Made by a program: the position numbers and the translations under genes. A stretch of DNA of 64,000 nucleotides from Dimorphilus gyrociliatus (taxonomy: Eukaryota; Annelida; Polychaeta; Dinophilidae): assembly GCA_904063045.1 (NCBI GenBank), contig CAJFCJ010000027.1, positions 2,501 through 66,500 on the forward strand, given 5' to 3'. Below are positions 19,228 to 30,600 of the stretch, piece after piece (the stretch's first letter is position 1; every line of letters begins with the position of its first letter). The notes below the pieces were generated by a model that was not told the origin of the DNA, ran no database searches, and saw only the letters and a list, made by a program, of their open reading frames with translations.

Positions 19228-21930
19228 ATATTGGAATGAATAAATAAATGAGTTAATTAATTAAATAAAGGATTAATAAATTGATAAATTATTCATTAAT
19301 TATCGCAAACAGTGTGTAAAAGTTTTTGAATATTTACCGTAGTACTTAATGCCCTACCAATAATCTATTTCCATTAATGGAGATTTTGGGAATTGTTCCC
19401 CTTACTCCCTTGACACATTTCTCCGTCGAGCTCTTACGTCTGCTAGGTGAGCTTTAGGGAAAAAACACTTTATAGCAGCAGGCTGTGGCCATTGCCGAAT
19501 CATATCACTTTGATCTATCAAACAAAAAGTCAATTTTTGAGTCTAAAGAGTGGTGAAATGTTTGAAAAGGACAAACAAACGGTTGATTAATTAGTAAAAG
19601 ATATTTATCTGTTGGTTATTTCTCTTCATTCTTCCCCTTAACACGTAGTTTGTACTTGGCTCGAGTTGATTGGCAAAGAATGAAAAGCCTTGGTGGCTAT
19701 TTAAAGAAAATTAGACGGACAAAAATTCTACAAATTCAATGTTAAATTGATGTCGCAAAGAAGCGACAAAATAAGGATATAGATTATCTTTAATTTTTTC
19801 TTTCGGCATTCTTCTAATCAATCAACAGATCAAGCTACAAAAAAATTACAAATCTACGCTATAATGCTAAATCAATCGTCGATATATTTTTTCTCACCAT
19901 TTCTCCTCCAACAACGGTGAAGAGGGAGGGCGGCGAAATTGAGCGAGAACAGAGGGCATGAATGAGCTAGAAGTAGAGGTAATGGTCAATGTAGAGGCAA
20001 ATATACGGAGAGAAAGAGAGAGGGAAGGAGTGGGACGGAGAAAGAGAAAGAGAGGGAGAGAGAGAGAAGAGAAAGAAAGAGATAGAGAGAGAGTGAAAGA
20101 ATAAAAGGTGACGAAAAAGTATCTAGGCTAAAAGTCAAATGAAAAGAATCTTAATAAATGATTGTATATGATAGGAAAAGAGTGAATTATAGCTGCATTT
20201 ATTATTCATTCTTTATTTATTTTAACATCAATAGAATTAAAAGCAGATTGACGTCTACTTCTGCTTGAATTCAAAACGCCCCAACCAATTTACATGGAAA
20301 TTACTTGTTCTATTCAAAGGCTTTTTTTTCACGGCCAGTTGACGATTTTGATGGCAAAATTAAAAAAATTATTGAATAGGCAAGCACGGAGCGCGAAAAG
20401 AACGTGCTAAAGTAGAGAGGGAAGCTGGAAAGTTGCGGAGAGAGAGAGGCGGGAGAAAATTTTCTATGAATGAATTAAAAATTGCCATCATGAAGAGAAA
20501 TTATCAAGAGTAGGATAAGGGACTAACGAGGATGGTAATGATTACGATGAAGGCAATGTTGATTATTTAACGATTTTCAATAATTAAGGCAACATGATAC
20601 AAATATTCAATAAAGAGGAGACCGTTCATATTTTATTTATTTATTTCTTTATTCATTCGTTGTATATGTAATTAATTTGGAAAGCAAGAGAATTGTCAGG
20701 AAGAGAAAGAATGGAAAGAAAGGAAGAGTGAATGAATGAATGAACGAATGATGTATACAGAAAGATGAGGGAGGCAGGGAAGGAGAGAGAGGGCGGGAGC
20801 GAGGAAGGAAGGAAGAGAAATAATAATTAGTTTTAAAAAAATAAAGAAAATTTTCCCCCAATATTTCTCATTATTTATTTTCCTTTGAGAGTGAAAAAAG
20901 AGGGAGAAAGGAGAAGAGGGAAGAGAACGATAGAGAATGGTTTATTATGAGTATATTGGAAAGAAAGAAAAAGTTTATTTTAACTTGATATTATTCACAG
21001 TTTACATACGGCATATATTACTTTTATTTTTTTCTTTTTTACTTTCTTTTAGGCTTCCCTTTCTCTCTTTCTCTCTCTCTCTCTCTTTTATACAACTTAA
21101 TTAATATTCTATACAAACGTTTAACCGAAAAGGTTTTATTCAGAACGTATTGCGTAATTTATTCCATTTCTCTCTCTCTCTCTCTCCTTCAGTCACTCGT
21201 TGTTTCATGCTTTTTCTCTGATTCGCACCCTCGTTTCGGTTATTCTACCCTGATCCTGATTAAAATTTACGTTGTAGATGTAAAACTAAAAGCTACAAAC
21301 AGTATTTCGTTGTATTGTTTGACAATTGAATAAATGTTTTATTGTCTGGTATATTACTGATAATATGTACAGTATATGTACAAAGAGAAAATACAGTATA
21401 TGAGGAAGACATTGTGGTTTATTTTCCGAGATGATCGATTTGATGGTGACGATAACGATGACGACAATTGTGACCGTGGTAAACGTGGCTAAGACGATCA
21501 AGAATACCTCTAATACTACTAATAATACATATATAATATACAATAGATTTTATTATATGCTATCATTATCGTTAAGAGTTATATTTTCGATGTTGGTGAC
21601 AACAGCGATTGCGTGTAGAAGGAAATGAGAGAGAGAGAGAAAAAGATATTAAAAAGTTTAATAAATTCCTACAAGAATGGAAGGAGGTAAGAGATATGAA
21701 ACGGAAGAAAATGTACTGTAATATTATTACTTATACATTATATTGTATATAATATATGCAGAGACGTATATATATTTATATGTACAGTATACAGTATTTA
21801 TATATATGATATATAAACATACACTTATATAGATGATATCGAAAACAACTGAAAGAAATGAATATACAGTGTAACATAGGAAAGGGAAAAAAAACCGACA
21901 GAAAGATACATCAAGACTGAATACAGTATA

Positions 21931-21973
21931 TGAATGAATGAATGAATGAATGAATGAACGAATGAACGAATGA
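21931..21973. repeat. (TGAA)n microsatellite
   Basis: A run of TGAA units with two TGAACGAA variants at its right end, downstream of the minus-strand receptor gene. Confidence 0.9.
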
Positions 21974-22116
21974 ACGCGATCAGGAAAAGAAAAGTAAATA
22001 ATCAAGAACAAGAAACAGAAATATTAAGGCATGGGAAAAGGGTTAGGGAGGGAGACAGGGAGGCAGGGTGGGAAAAAAAGGTTTTAGGAAAAAATGGTTG
22101 TTAAAGATTAAAAGGT

Positions 22117-22902
22117 TCAATGCCTTATCCTTCCGACATGTGAGGCTTTTTTATAACAGCCCAACAGTTTTTGAAAAGCTTTTCTAAAGTCATCATTAAA
22201 AATGGTATACAACACCGGGTTCATGCTCGAATTAGCATAACCTAACCAGAAAAAGAAAGAGTCGATAATTCTAGGAATCGGGCAATTAGGACACCAAGAT
22301 TTGACGACGTAGATGACGAAAAATCCTAACCAACAGCCGCAAAAACAGGCAATGATGATAGCCATTCGAATTGTTGCTCTAACTTCCTTCTGATCGTAGC
22401 GTTTCTTTTCGGAAGGTCTGTGCTTTCCTTTGCTACTTTTGAAGGGGTTAGACAGTTTTAAATTGGAAAAGAGTAATTTAGGCTTCGTTTGGTTGTTATC
22501 CGAATGATTAGGGTTCAGCATAACGAGAGAATCATCAGTTTGAGTTTGGTCTTTCATGCCGTTGCGGGCGTCGGTTTCCGAGCTACTCGGAACGGCTGTG
22601 CTGGAGACCCTTAAATGCGTAAATTCCATATCCTGACTATCGCTACTCGCTTCTTTCTTACCATCCATAGTTTCTAATTCAATTTTTGGAGGTTTAATCA
22701 TAGCACTTTGTTCCTTCGCTCTTCTCTTTAGGCCTATTTTAATTGGTAAGTTGTCGTTAACAATTGAAAGAGATATATATATATATATATGTTTGTTTAT
22801 CATTATTGTTATTATTATTATTTCGATAGAGTTGAATAAAATATTTATGACGATCGGATAAAAGAATATTTCAAGTGGTAAAATATATCTTGCACGTTGT
22901 AA

Positions 22903-22946
<44 letters not shown>

Positions 22947-24822
22947 AGACAGAAAAGAGAAATAGTTTAGAAAGGCCAATTGAAAAATTTGGTGAAAAAG
23001 TACACGTTTAGAGAAACTAAAAAAGAAACAGGTTAATTAATCTATTTACATATTTTTTCTGTTTCCTTATTGTTTCTCTCTGTTTTTATGTTCTAATTAA
23101 CTTTTCTTAGAACAAAGAATGTTAAATAGGTGGGAGGGAAGAAGGGACTGATGGGCGGACCAACATGGTCAATATACAAAGGGTGATCCCTTTTTTTTGT
23201 GGTTTTCTCATCACTCTTAATATTTTTATTGCTATTTTTAATATTATCGCTATTATTCTTTGATCCGATCTAGTCGCACCTTCTCTTGCAGCCTTCATCT
23301 TTTTCATTCTCTTTCTTAGCACCATAAAGATGCGAATATAGAGGAAAACAGTTATTAGGAAAGGAATAAAGAATGAACCGGAAGCTGAGTATAATACATA
23401 GCTTTGAGTATCAAATAGTTCGCATGTGTAAACATTTTTGTCAGTCTGATATTTGTAATTAGCAGATATGTTCTGCCAGCCGAGAAGTGCAGGTACTGAT
23501 ATAGATATGGATAAGAGCCATACGGTTGTTATGTAAATAGCAGCCTGTTTTGTATTCCGTTTTTCCCTATACCAAACTGGATAGAGTGTTGCTGTATAAC
23601 GATCAAGTCCAATAAAAGCGAGATTCCAGATCGATGCTGTACAGTATAAAACATCTGCAGTCAACCAGAAATTGCAGAGTATGCTACCAACGATCCAATA
23701 GCCTAGGACTTCGTTCAAGGCCGAAAAGGGCAAAATTGTAACCGCCAAGAGAAAGTCGCTTAAAGCCAAATTTCCAATAAGATAATTAGAAATAGTTCGT
23801 AGAGACCTGCGTAGTGCATTCTTATTATTCTTTTCGTTTGTTTATTTGTTTGTTTGCTTGTTTGTTGGTGTTGGTTATTTTATGCTATTATTACTATCAT
23901 TACTATTATCTTTATTATTATTATCATTACAGCAAAAAACAGGTTTGTTTTTTGTTTTTTTTCTCTCTTTTTCAGTTGTTGTTTGGGTTAAATTCAAAAG
24001 ATGATTGATTGAAAGGGAAAGAGGTGAAAGGGGAACAAAAAGGGGAGGGGGAAAGGTTAGCAAAAAAAGGAATGGAAAAATAGCGGACCGTCTTTTTTAT
24101 CATAATTCACTTTATCAAGTCGATATTGTCGAATAGAATGGGATTTAATAAGGTAGAAAAAAAATGAGATAACGAGGGATAAATGGAGAATAAAAAGGAT
24201 TTTTATGACAGGTAGAGAAGGATGAAGGAGAGAGGTAGGTAGAAAAATATGTATAGATGGATGAATGGATGATGGAGGAGAAATGGGAAGGAGGGAGGGG
24301 GAGAGAGGGAGGGAGGGAGGGAGGGATAGATGGACGGATGGATGGATGGATGGATGACTGGATGGATGAATGGATGGCTGGATGGACGGATAGATGGATT
24401 GTTGATTGATTGATTGATTGGTTGGTTGGTTGGTTGGTTGGTTGGTTAATTAGTTGATTACCTAGTGATTAGGAGATCAGGAAGGTACGCAGGTGATGGA
24501 AAAGGTGAATGGTCAAGTGGGAATCAAGTAAGGAAAAGAGGATGAAAAAACAACTTTCGAAGGGTAAAATGATAAAGCTTCGGCCATAAGAGAAAGAGAG
24601 AAAAAAGTTTATAAATAACAAAATTTACCTGAATTTGAATAGGGCAACGGCCACTAATGCATTACCAAATGCAGTTCCAATAACCATTAAAAATAAAACA
24701 ACTGCAACAACTATCATTTCCGGTAGTTTATAATTGATGGAAATTGAATGACTCTCTTCCACCTTAAAATTGATCGTGACATTTTCCAAATCGGTCAAAT
24801 TAGTAATATTTGTAATATTCAT
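22117..24822 (-). CDS. D2-like biogenic amine receptor (dopamine-type GPCR), 3 exons
   Basis: 445-aa class A receptor on the minus strand. Exons: 24822-24629, 23806-23280 and 22733-22117; donors and acceptors are canonical, phases agree and the sum divides by three. The N-terminus has four glycosylation sequons ([12 protein letters not shown]). Landmarks: GN in TM1, LALSDFLLA in TM2, the amine-binding Asp in [11 protein letters not shown] of TM3, DRY, TM5 serines in [12 protein letters not shown] after the TM6 Trp, [14 protein letters not shown] in TM7 and [11 protein letters not shown] in helix 8. The pattern is closest to D2-like dopamine receptors, so Gi coupling is inferred. Loop 3 is about 130 residues and rich in Ser/Lys. 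Oddity: CWxP of TM6 reads CWLG (Gly377, codon 22326-22324). Introns of 822 and 546 bp are much larger than in the CTL gene. Octopamine or another amine as ligand remains possible. Confidence 0.9.
22911..22936. repeat. GA microsatellite in receptor intron 2
   Basis: About 13 GA units followed by an imperfect GACAGAGA tail, inside the 546-bp second intron of the amine receptor. Confidence 0.9.
24301..24447. repeat. Composite tetranucleotide array in receptor intron 1
   Basis: Four tetranucleotide repeats abut in order: (GGGA)n to 24325, (GGAT)n to about 24400, (TTGA)n to 24420 and (GGTT)n to 24447. Each motif is one or two substitutions from its neighbour. The whole array lies in the first intron of the amine receptor. 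Confidence 0.9.
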
Positions 24823-25380
24823 CTTTCTTATCTGTTGATCCGCTGCTGGAAAAAGGCGGATTAGACGCTAATCTCTCCCATTCGGATCTGTAGAGGCAAA
24901 AGAAATGTGTTTGGATTGATTAGTGAAACGGTTGGGCGTTTAAATAAATATGAAATGACAAAGGCAAGAAGAAATATGATTGCATAAGTTCGGCCCAGTG
25001 ACTCTTGAGTCAACCGCATTCTCAGTTAAGATTATCGCTTGAGGGGAAAAGAGTAAAATGTGTCCTTTTATAGCTACAACACAGCAATAGTTAAGCATCG
25101 ATGTTTTCGGGCCAAGCAGTTCAATATCAAAGACAAACAAGCTGTAGACGTGTTTGTTTACACGTACTATACACAGTATAGAGTGTATTTTTTTCTTATA
25201 TAATCTATAAATTATAGATATATATGTGTATTTATATTTATATATATATTTACAGTTAAGAAATCAAAAGGTTATATGCATTCCACTCTTTTTTCTAGCT
25301 GGCTAGTTGGCTAGCGAGTTAACTAACTGGTGAAGATTTTCCCTCTCTCGGTCTTTCTGGCGGTCCGTTGTTTTATTTAA

Positions 25381-25414
<34 letters not shown>

Positions 25415-27679
25415 TTCCTTCTTCCGCTTAAACGTACATACATAAACGAAATATTCATGCATCGTTAATACATAAACATACTTTACGATATTCGGTAGAT
25501 TATCACGATGAAGAGAAAACAAAGATGCAATAAAGGAATGGTCGGCGTTTACTTTTAAATGAGGCATAAGACCGCTGTAGATAGACCGACCTACGTCGGA
25601 ATTGACTGTAACAGTACAAGTAAAAGATCCATGAGGAAGAGAGGCCCGGGTTCCTTTATATTGAAAGATATGATATGAGATAAGAACGCCTCCTATCCTA
25701 TCCAGTCGTCATGATGGCCGCCTGTGCTGTATAGGTGCCTGCGCGCGTAATAAATTACAATATACGTACGTATATTAGAGTAGGTAGTAAAATCTATTTA
25801 TAGAAAAGTACGTTATTTGGAAATATGTGTTGGAATACGAATTTGTTAAGAATGTAAAAATGCATTTCGCCGTGTACATAGTTTGTATTTACCAATAGAA
25901 GCTAATAATATACTGTGCATATTTCTATATTGACATGAATAGATGTTCAAACTGATGGGATGGTTGGCGAGTGAAGGCAAAAGTGAGTGAGAGGAAGAGA
26001 AAGGCAGACAAACAGACAAATAGATAGACGGAGAAAAGTTTTCACCGTGATAAATTAAGTGTTATAAGTGAACTCGTGAACTTTTATGGATTAGTATAGA
26101 ATGTTTAATTTTATGTATTTACATGATAAACTTTGTAAATGTATAGCGGCTGCTCTCTTTAAACACGTTTACAAATACATAGCTTTGTCTGTCTATCCTC
26201 CTCATCTTTCTCAATTCCCCTCGCCAGCTCTGTCTTTCTTTTTTCACTCTCCTCCTCCTTCACCTATCTATCTATCAATCTATCTTTCTTCATTCTTTCT
26301 TTTCTCTATCTTTCTTTCCAATTCTTAATCTCTCTTTCATTCATTCACTCACTCACTCACTCGCTCACTTACTCGGTTACTTACTAACTTACTTTCTCAG
26401 TTTTCCTTTCCTAGTTTTTTTCTTTCTCAATGTTTTCTCTCTCTCTCTCTCTCTCTCTCTCGTTTTCATTCTCTCTCCCCTCCCCCCTCCCCTCCTCACT
26501 CACTCGCTAGTACAACACTACTACATACACGTGAAAACTTTCAAGGGTAATTTTATATTCCTTCACTCACAATCCATCAATGGGTTTGGGATCGACGAAG
26601 AAAAGGGGAACGTTATTTTTTTGTATATCAAGTATTTCGACGTTTGCTTTACGACTGAAAGATTAACGGATTACAGATTTTCCTTTCATCCTTCTCTTCT
26701 TTAATCAATTACAAAACAAAAAGAACACTATAAGCGTTTTCTTTGCTTGTGTGTTTTTTTATCCTATTTTTCTTCTTTGGTCTTTTCATTTTTTTGTTTT
26801 TTTTTTCCATTTTCCTCCTTTTGTACCGTTTTATCGTTACAGTCATCTACTAACCCTTTGAACTTTCTAGGAAATCTTTGAAATATTTCTTATTTCTCTT
26901 TCTTCTCTTTTCTTTTGTATTCTTGGTTTATAATTTTCGGTAGGTTGAGTAATTCCCTTATTGTTTCTAGTAATTCACTGCCCCTTCCCTCCTTTCCGAC
27001 GTTTGTTACTGTTAATGTTACAGTTGGCATTTTTCAACAAAAGAAAGATGGCGCTGTGAAAAGTTGAATTGAAAGAGAATGGAATGGAAAAAAAACTTGT
27101 CAATAGTTAATTTTTTTCCTTTTTGGTCGTTATTATTTCGTCATACGTATAGAAACGTCGGAATAAAAGATGAAAATGAATTTGAGGAGAGGTTTCATAA
27201 AATGGCCACCCAAGGGAAAATCTCATTAGGCAAATGAGCATATTATAAATTGTCAGATTTTTTTTCCCTAAATTATACCGTCTAAATATGTCAAACTATA
27301 GCGTATCGTTGCTATTATTTAGACGTATGTAAAACGTGTTTTGTACGTCGTTTTTTTTAATTGTGCATCTAAACATTTTTGCGATTCTTCCTATCTTCCT
27401 CTCTCTTTTCCAGCTATGTATCTATTTAACTCTCTCTCTCTCTCTCTCCGTCTCTGTATACTCGATAAAAAGGACAGAGTGGAGAGTGGGAATAAAGAGG
27501 TTTTTACTTATTCTTTCTCTTCGACGCTTAATAGGAAAGAATTGGTAAAAGATGGAAAAACATAAAATGACCGGCCAACGTATCGATTTCACACAACGCA
27601 TTTACTGGAAATGATTTTTTCCCCCATTTCCATCTGCTGGAAAAGTTTGTTATCTTGCTAAATTGTGATAGCGAGAAAT

Positions 27680-27735
<56 letters not shown>

Positions 27736-28556
27736 GAGAAAGAGAGAAAGGAAAAATAAAAGAGAAAATAGAGATAAAGGATAAAAAATTGAAATTGTAT
27801 GATTATGACCATTTGTCGGATGTTTGTCGTAATGATCGACAAAGTTAGAAGTGATAATATTACGTAATATTACACAATTATCATGAAATTGGAGACAAGT
27901 TGATGACATTTTTGTAACTAATCAAATCCGTTGCAGCGTAAAGAATTTGGCTTTGTGTATACAGTAATAGCGGGGAGGCGTGACATTTCATAAAGGTGCT
28001 GAAGAAGAAATGAGTTTTCGCGGTTCTTTTAAACGAAAATCACGCGATCCTCGTCTTTTTATGTTTTCAATTGTAATTCGATCAACGCTTTGAATGGGCC
28101 TAGTTGTTTTCCATCGTCAGGCGAGACGAAATCCTATTTAACAGTTGTTATCCGTACGCTCCGTCTGCAAACAGTCGCAGGGATATCGAACACGTTTGCT
28201 AATACTAATAGTATTTTTCTTCGAATAGTCTCTGTCAACCTATACAAACTGCATCGTGACTCTATTCCTTCCGCCTCGAAGGGGAAATAAGGATAAGAAA
28301 GCTATAGCATGGATACTTTTGATGCGAAACGGAACGAAAAAAAAGGATAAACAACGAAGGGCGAAGACAGGGAGGAGATGAAGCAAATAACGACGATGAT
28401 GACGGTGGCGTTGATGCTGATCAGATGTCTATGATATAGACGAAAGTGAAGGAAAATAAACGGTGAAAATAATAAGGATATGAGGAAAAGTAGAGAATTG
28501 GGAAGAGACTACAATAATCTAGAGGCGAAATTAATCGGAAAGGCAATAAGTCGTGT
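24823..28556. other. Upstream region of the amine receptor, no gene seen
   Basis: The first few hundred bases should carry the receptor's promoter and 5' untranslated sequence. A short stretch with CpG (about 25735-25750) and an inverted ATCCGC/GCGGAT pair (24837-24866) are the only marks. Further on are CT arrays at 25385-25411 and 26437-26461, a TTTC-rich zone at 26700-26930, and the GA array at 27681-27750. Confidence 0.5.
27681..27750. repeat. GA-rich microsatellite
   Basis: About 20 pure GA units followed by GAAAGA variants, 70 bp in total, purine-only on the plus strand. Confidence 0.95.
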
Positions 28557-28745
28557 ATGAGTTCAGTGCAAAATCTACAAAATCGGTCGTTTATAGACTC
28601 TTCTTCCTATTCCTACGTGCCAAATTATGAAGAGTTATGGAAAATGAATAAAAGACTGGAAAGAGTCCGCAGGCCGCTTGAGATAAATCAACCGCAACAG
28701 AATGGATATTCGTTCAAGGAATTTATGGTCGGATATAGGTCGTAA
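28557..28745 (+). CDS. Possible small ORF, 62 aa, no family
   Basis: An ATG-initiated frame with mixed, non-repetitive composition (YEELWKMNKRLERVRRPLE, then GYSFKEFMVGYRS), unlike the low-complexity frames around it. It has no signal peptide, membrane segment or known motif, and no clear splice sites tie it to other exons. It could be a small protein, one exon of an unrecognised gene, or chance. Confidence 0.25.
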   Translation: MSSVQNLQNRSFIDSSSYSYVPNYEELWKMNKRLERVRRPLEINQPQQNGYSFKEFMVGYRS

Positions 28746-30469
28746 TTTATATTAATTTTATCCCTTTTGCGGCAGTAATATGTTGTTTGTACTGCATCTC
28801 TGGTGAGGCTCAATTCCACATTGAATTTGCAGTAGATTTGTGAGTAAATAACTGTAAATTTTGCATAAGATGAAAGTGTAGAAGAAGGAGAAGAAGAGGA
28901 AGAGGAGGTCGGGTAATAGACGAGTTGTACGGATGAATGAATGAATTGAAGGATATAGGCATATTGACTTTTTGCTAACATACTATGTATATTGTTTGCA
29001 GTACACTTTGCGGAAAACACGTAGGATATTAATTTAATAAATGGAAATATTTACGATGATTTTTTAATCAATAAAAATAAACCTCACTCGACTCTTAAAC
29101 TATATAGAGGATGACGGGAGAGTTTGGAGGAGGAGTAGGGGGAGGAGGGGGAGGAGGGGGAGGGAAGATACAATGAAAAAACACATTATATATATATGTA
29201 CAATACTGCAATATCCTGTAATACGTTTAAATGGATTTTAGACGTTCCATGTACAAATAAGACGGCCGATCAATTATTGGTCGTTTTCTGAATCGGGCGA
29301 GAAATTTCTCCATCGTTAAAAGTAATTAGATCCGCAACCACTAGGAATCGATAAGAAGGAGAAAGACAGTCCAGAATCAATATAAAGAAAAGGAAACACA
29401 AACAGAAAGCTTCTAAGAGAAGAGATGACAAATTAGGCCTAAGAAAATTAAACAGAAACAACATGCTCTGAGCAGACGCTCGCCGAAGCGCGAGAAAATG
29501 CCATGTAACAGCCTGGTTTTTTGCCTAAGGTTCAGCCTATTTCCACCATAGGCTAATTGCAGCCTATAACCAACTTCATTAGATCTAATACGTTCTCTAA
29601 ATTGGAAACGACGTAATGAACCTGGACTGGGTTGACTCAACTTTTTTAATTGAATCTTTTTGCTTCCTTCGCCTAAACCTCTGTCATTTCCATTTAGCCA
29701 ATTGGATTCTGCTAAAGAGGAAACGGCAGAGAATGAAGCGCGACGGACGATGGAAGAGAGGAGGTGGGAGGGAAGGAGGGAGGAAGGCAATCGATTTCCC
29801 TCCCTACTCTTTTCTTTGAATAATGTCCTCTTTTAGCTTTCCCTTTCAATACAGCTACTCTGGAATTCCCCGTTTGTTTACCTATAACGAGTTTATTGTA
29901 CAATGTCCGATACGGATTTCCGGTGCAATTTTATAGCCGATGAGTTTTTCAGCTTGGCGTTTTTACATCAATGGAATTGCGTAATTGGGTAATTTTTTCC
30001 CACCTAATGGAGGCAGCGATGGGTGCGCACGTCGAGCACGAAAATAGATAAACAAATAAAAACTACGTGTAAAATTGATGACAAAAGAAAACTAGCGATG
30101 TTTACATAGTTTATGCAGGTGGGTAAATATTTCTTCTCTATGTCCGCTATTCTTTCTTACTTTGCTCAGTTACTGTCTTGCTGTCTCTGTCTCGGTTTGT
30201 TTGCCTCTGCCTCTCTCTCTCTTTCCCGATGGTTTTTGCAAGTATTACAATAGGCCTATTTACAATGCTTGATACAAACTGCTGTAAAGAGGTTGAATAT
30301 CGTATGTATCCTATAATTGACTAGTACTTTGAAAAATAAATAATTCAATCATCTTCTAATTAATCGATCAAGTAAGAATCGACCGTGCAATGTCGAAAAA
30401 AATAAGACGTGACCGTCTAAATGATTCGGCAGAAGAATGGATAGCTGGGATAGAGAGCGAGAGGGGAGA

Positions 30470-30470
<1 letters not shown>

Positions 30471-30531
<61 letters not shown>

Positions 30532-30600
30532 AACAGACAGACAGAGAGAGAGAGAGAGAGAGACAGATAGACAGATAGACAGACAGACAGACGGACGGAG
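30471..30600. repeat. Compound GA / GACA microsatellite
   Basis: Two long GA runs separated by a GACA block, ending in GACA/GATA units. All purine-rich on the plus strand over about 130 bp. Confidence 0.95.

Larger units (their letters stand above)
14362..22116. other. 7.7-kb repeat-rich region without a supported gene
   Basis: No frame here has convincing coding character. An ATG-initiated 84-codon frame at 18565-18819 has no recognisable motif. Contents: 34-bp repeat copy B (14830), an interstitial telomere-like tract (16566-16599), GAA repeat near 17710, GA at 18207-18229, AT at 19198-19221, GA-rich at 20040-20095, CT at 21067-21087 and (GAAT)n at 21931-21973. The right end probably includes the 3' untranslated region of the minus-strand receptor. 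Confidence 0.6.

Noticed and set aside
24301-24447. CRISPR-like array
   Set aside because: These are simple tetranucleotide repeats with no spacers, in an animal intron.
29413-29790. Minus-strand frame of 125 codons with varied residues
   Set aside because: No ATG start, no motif and no splice context; kept only as a remark.
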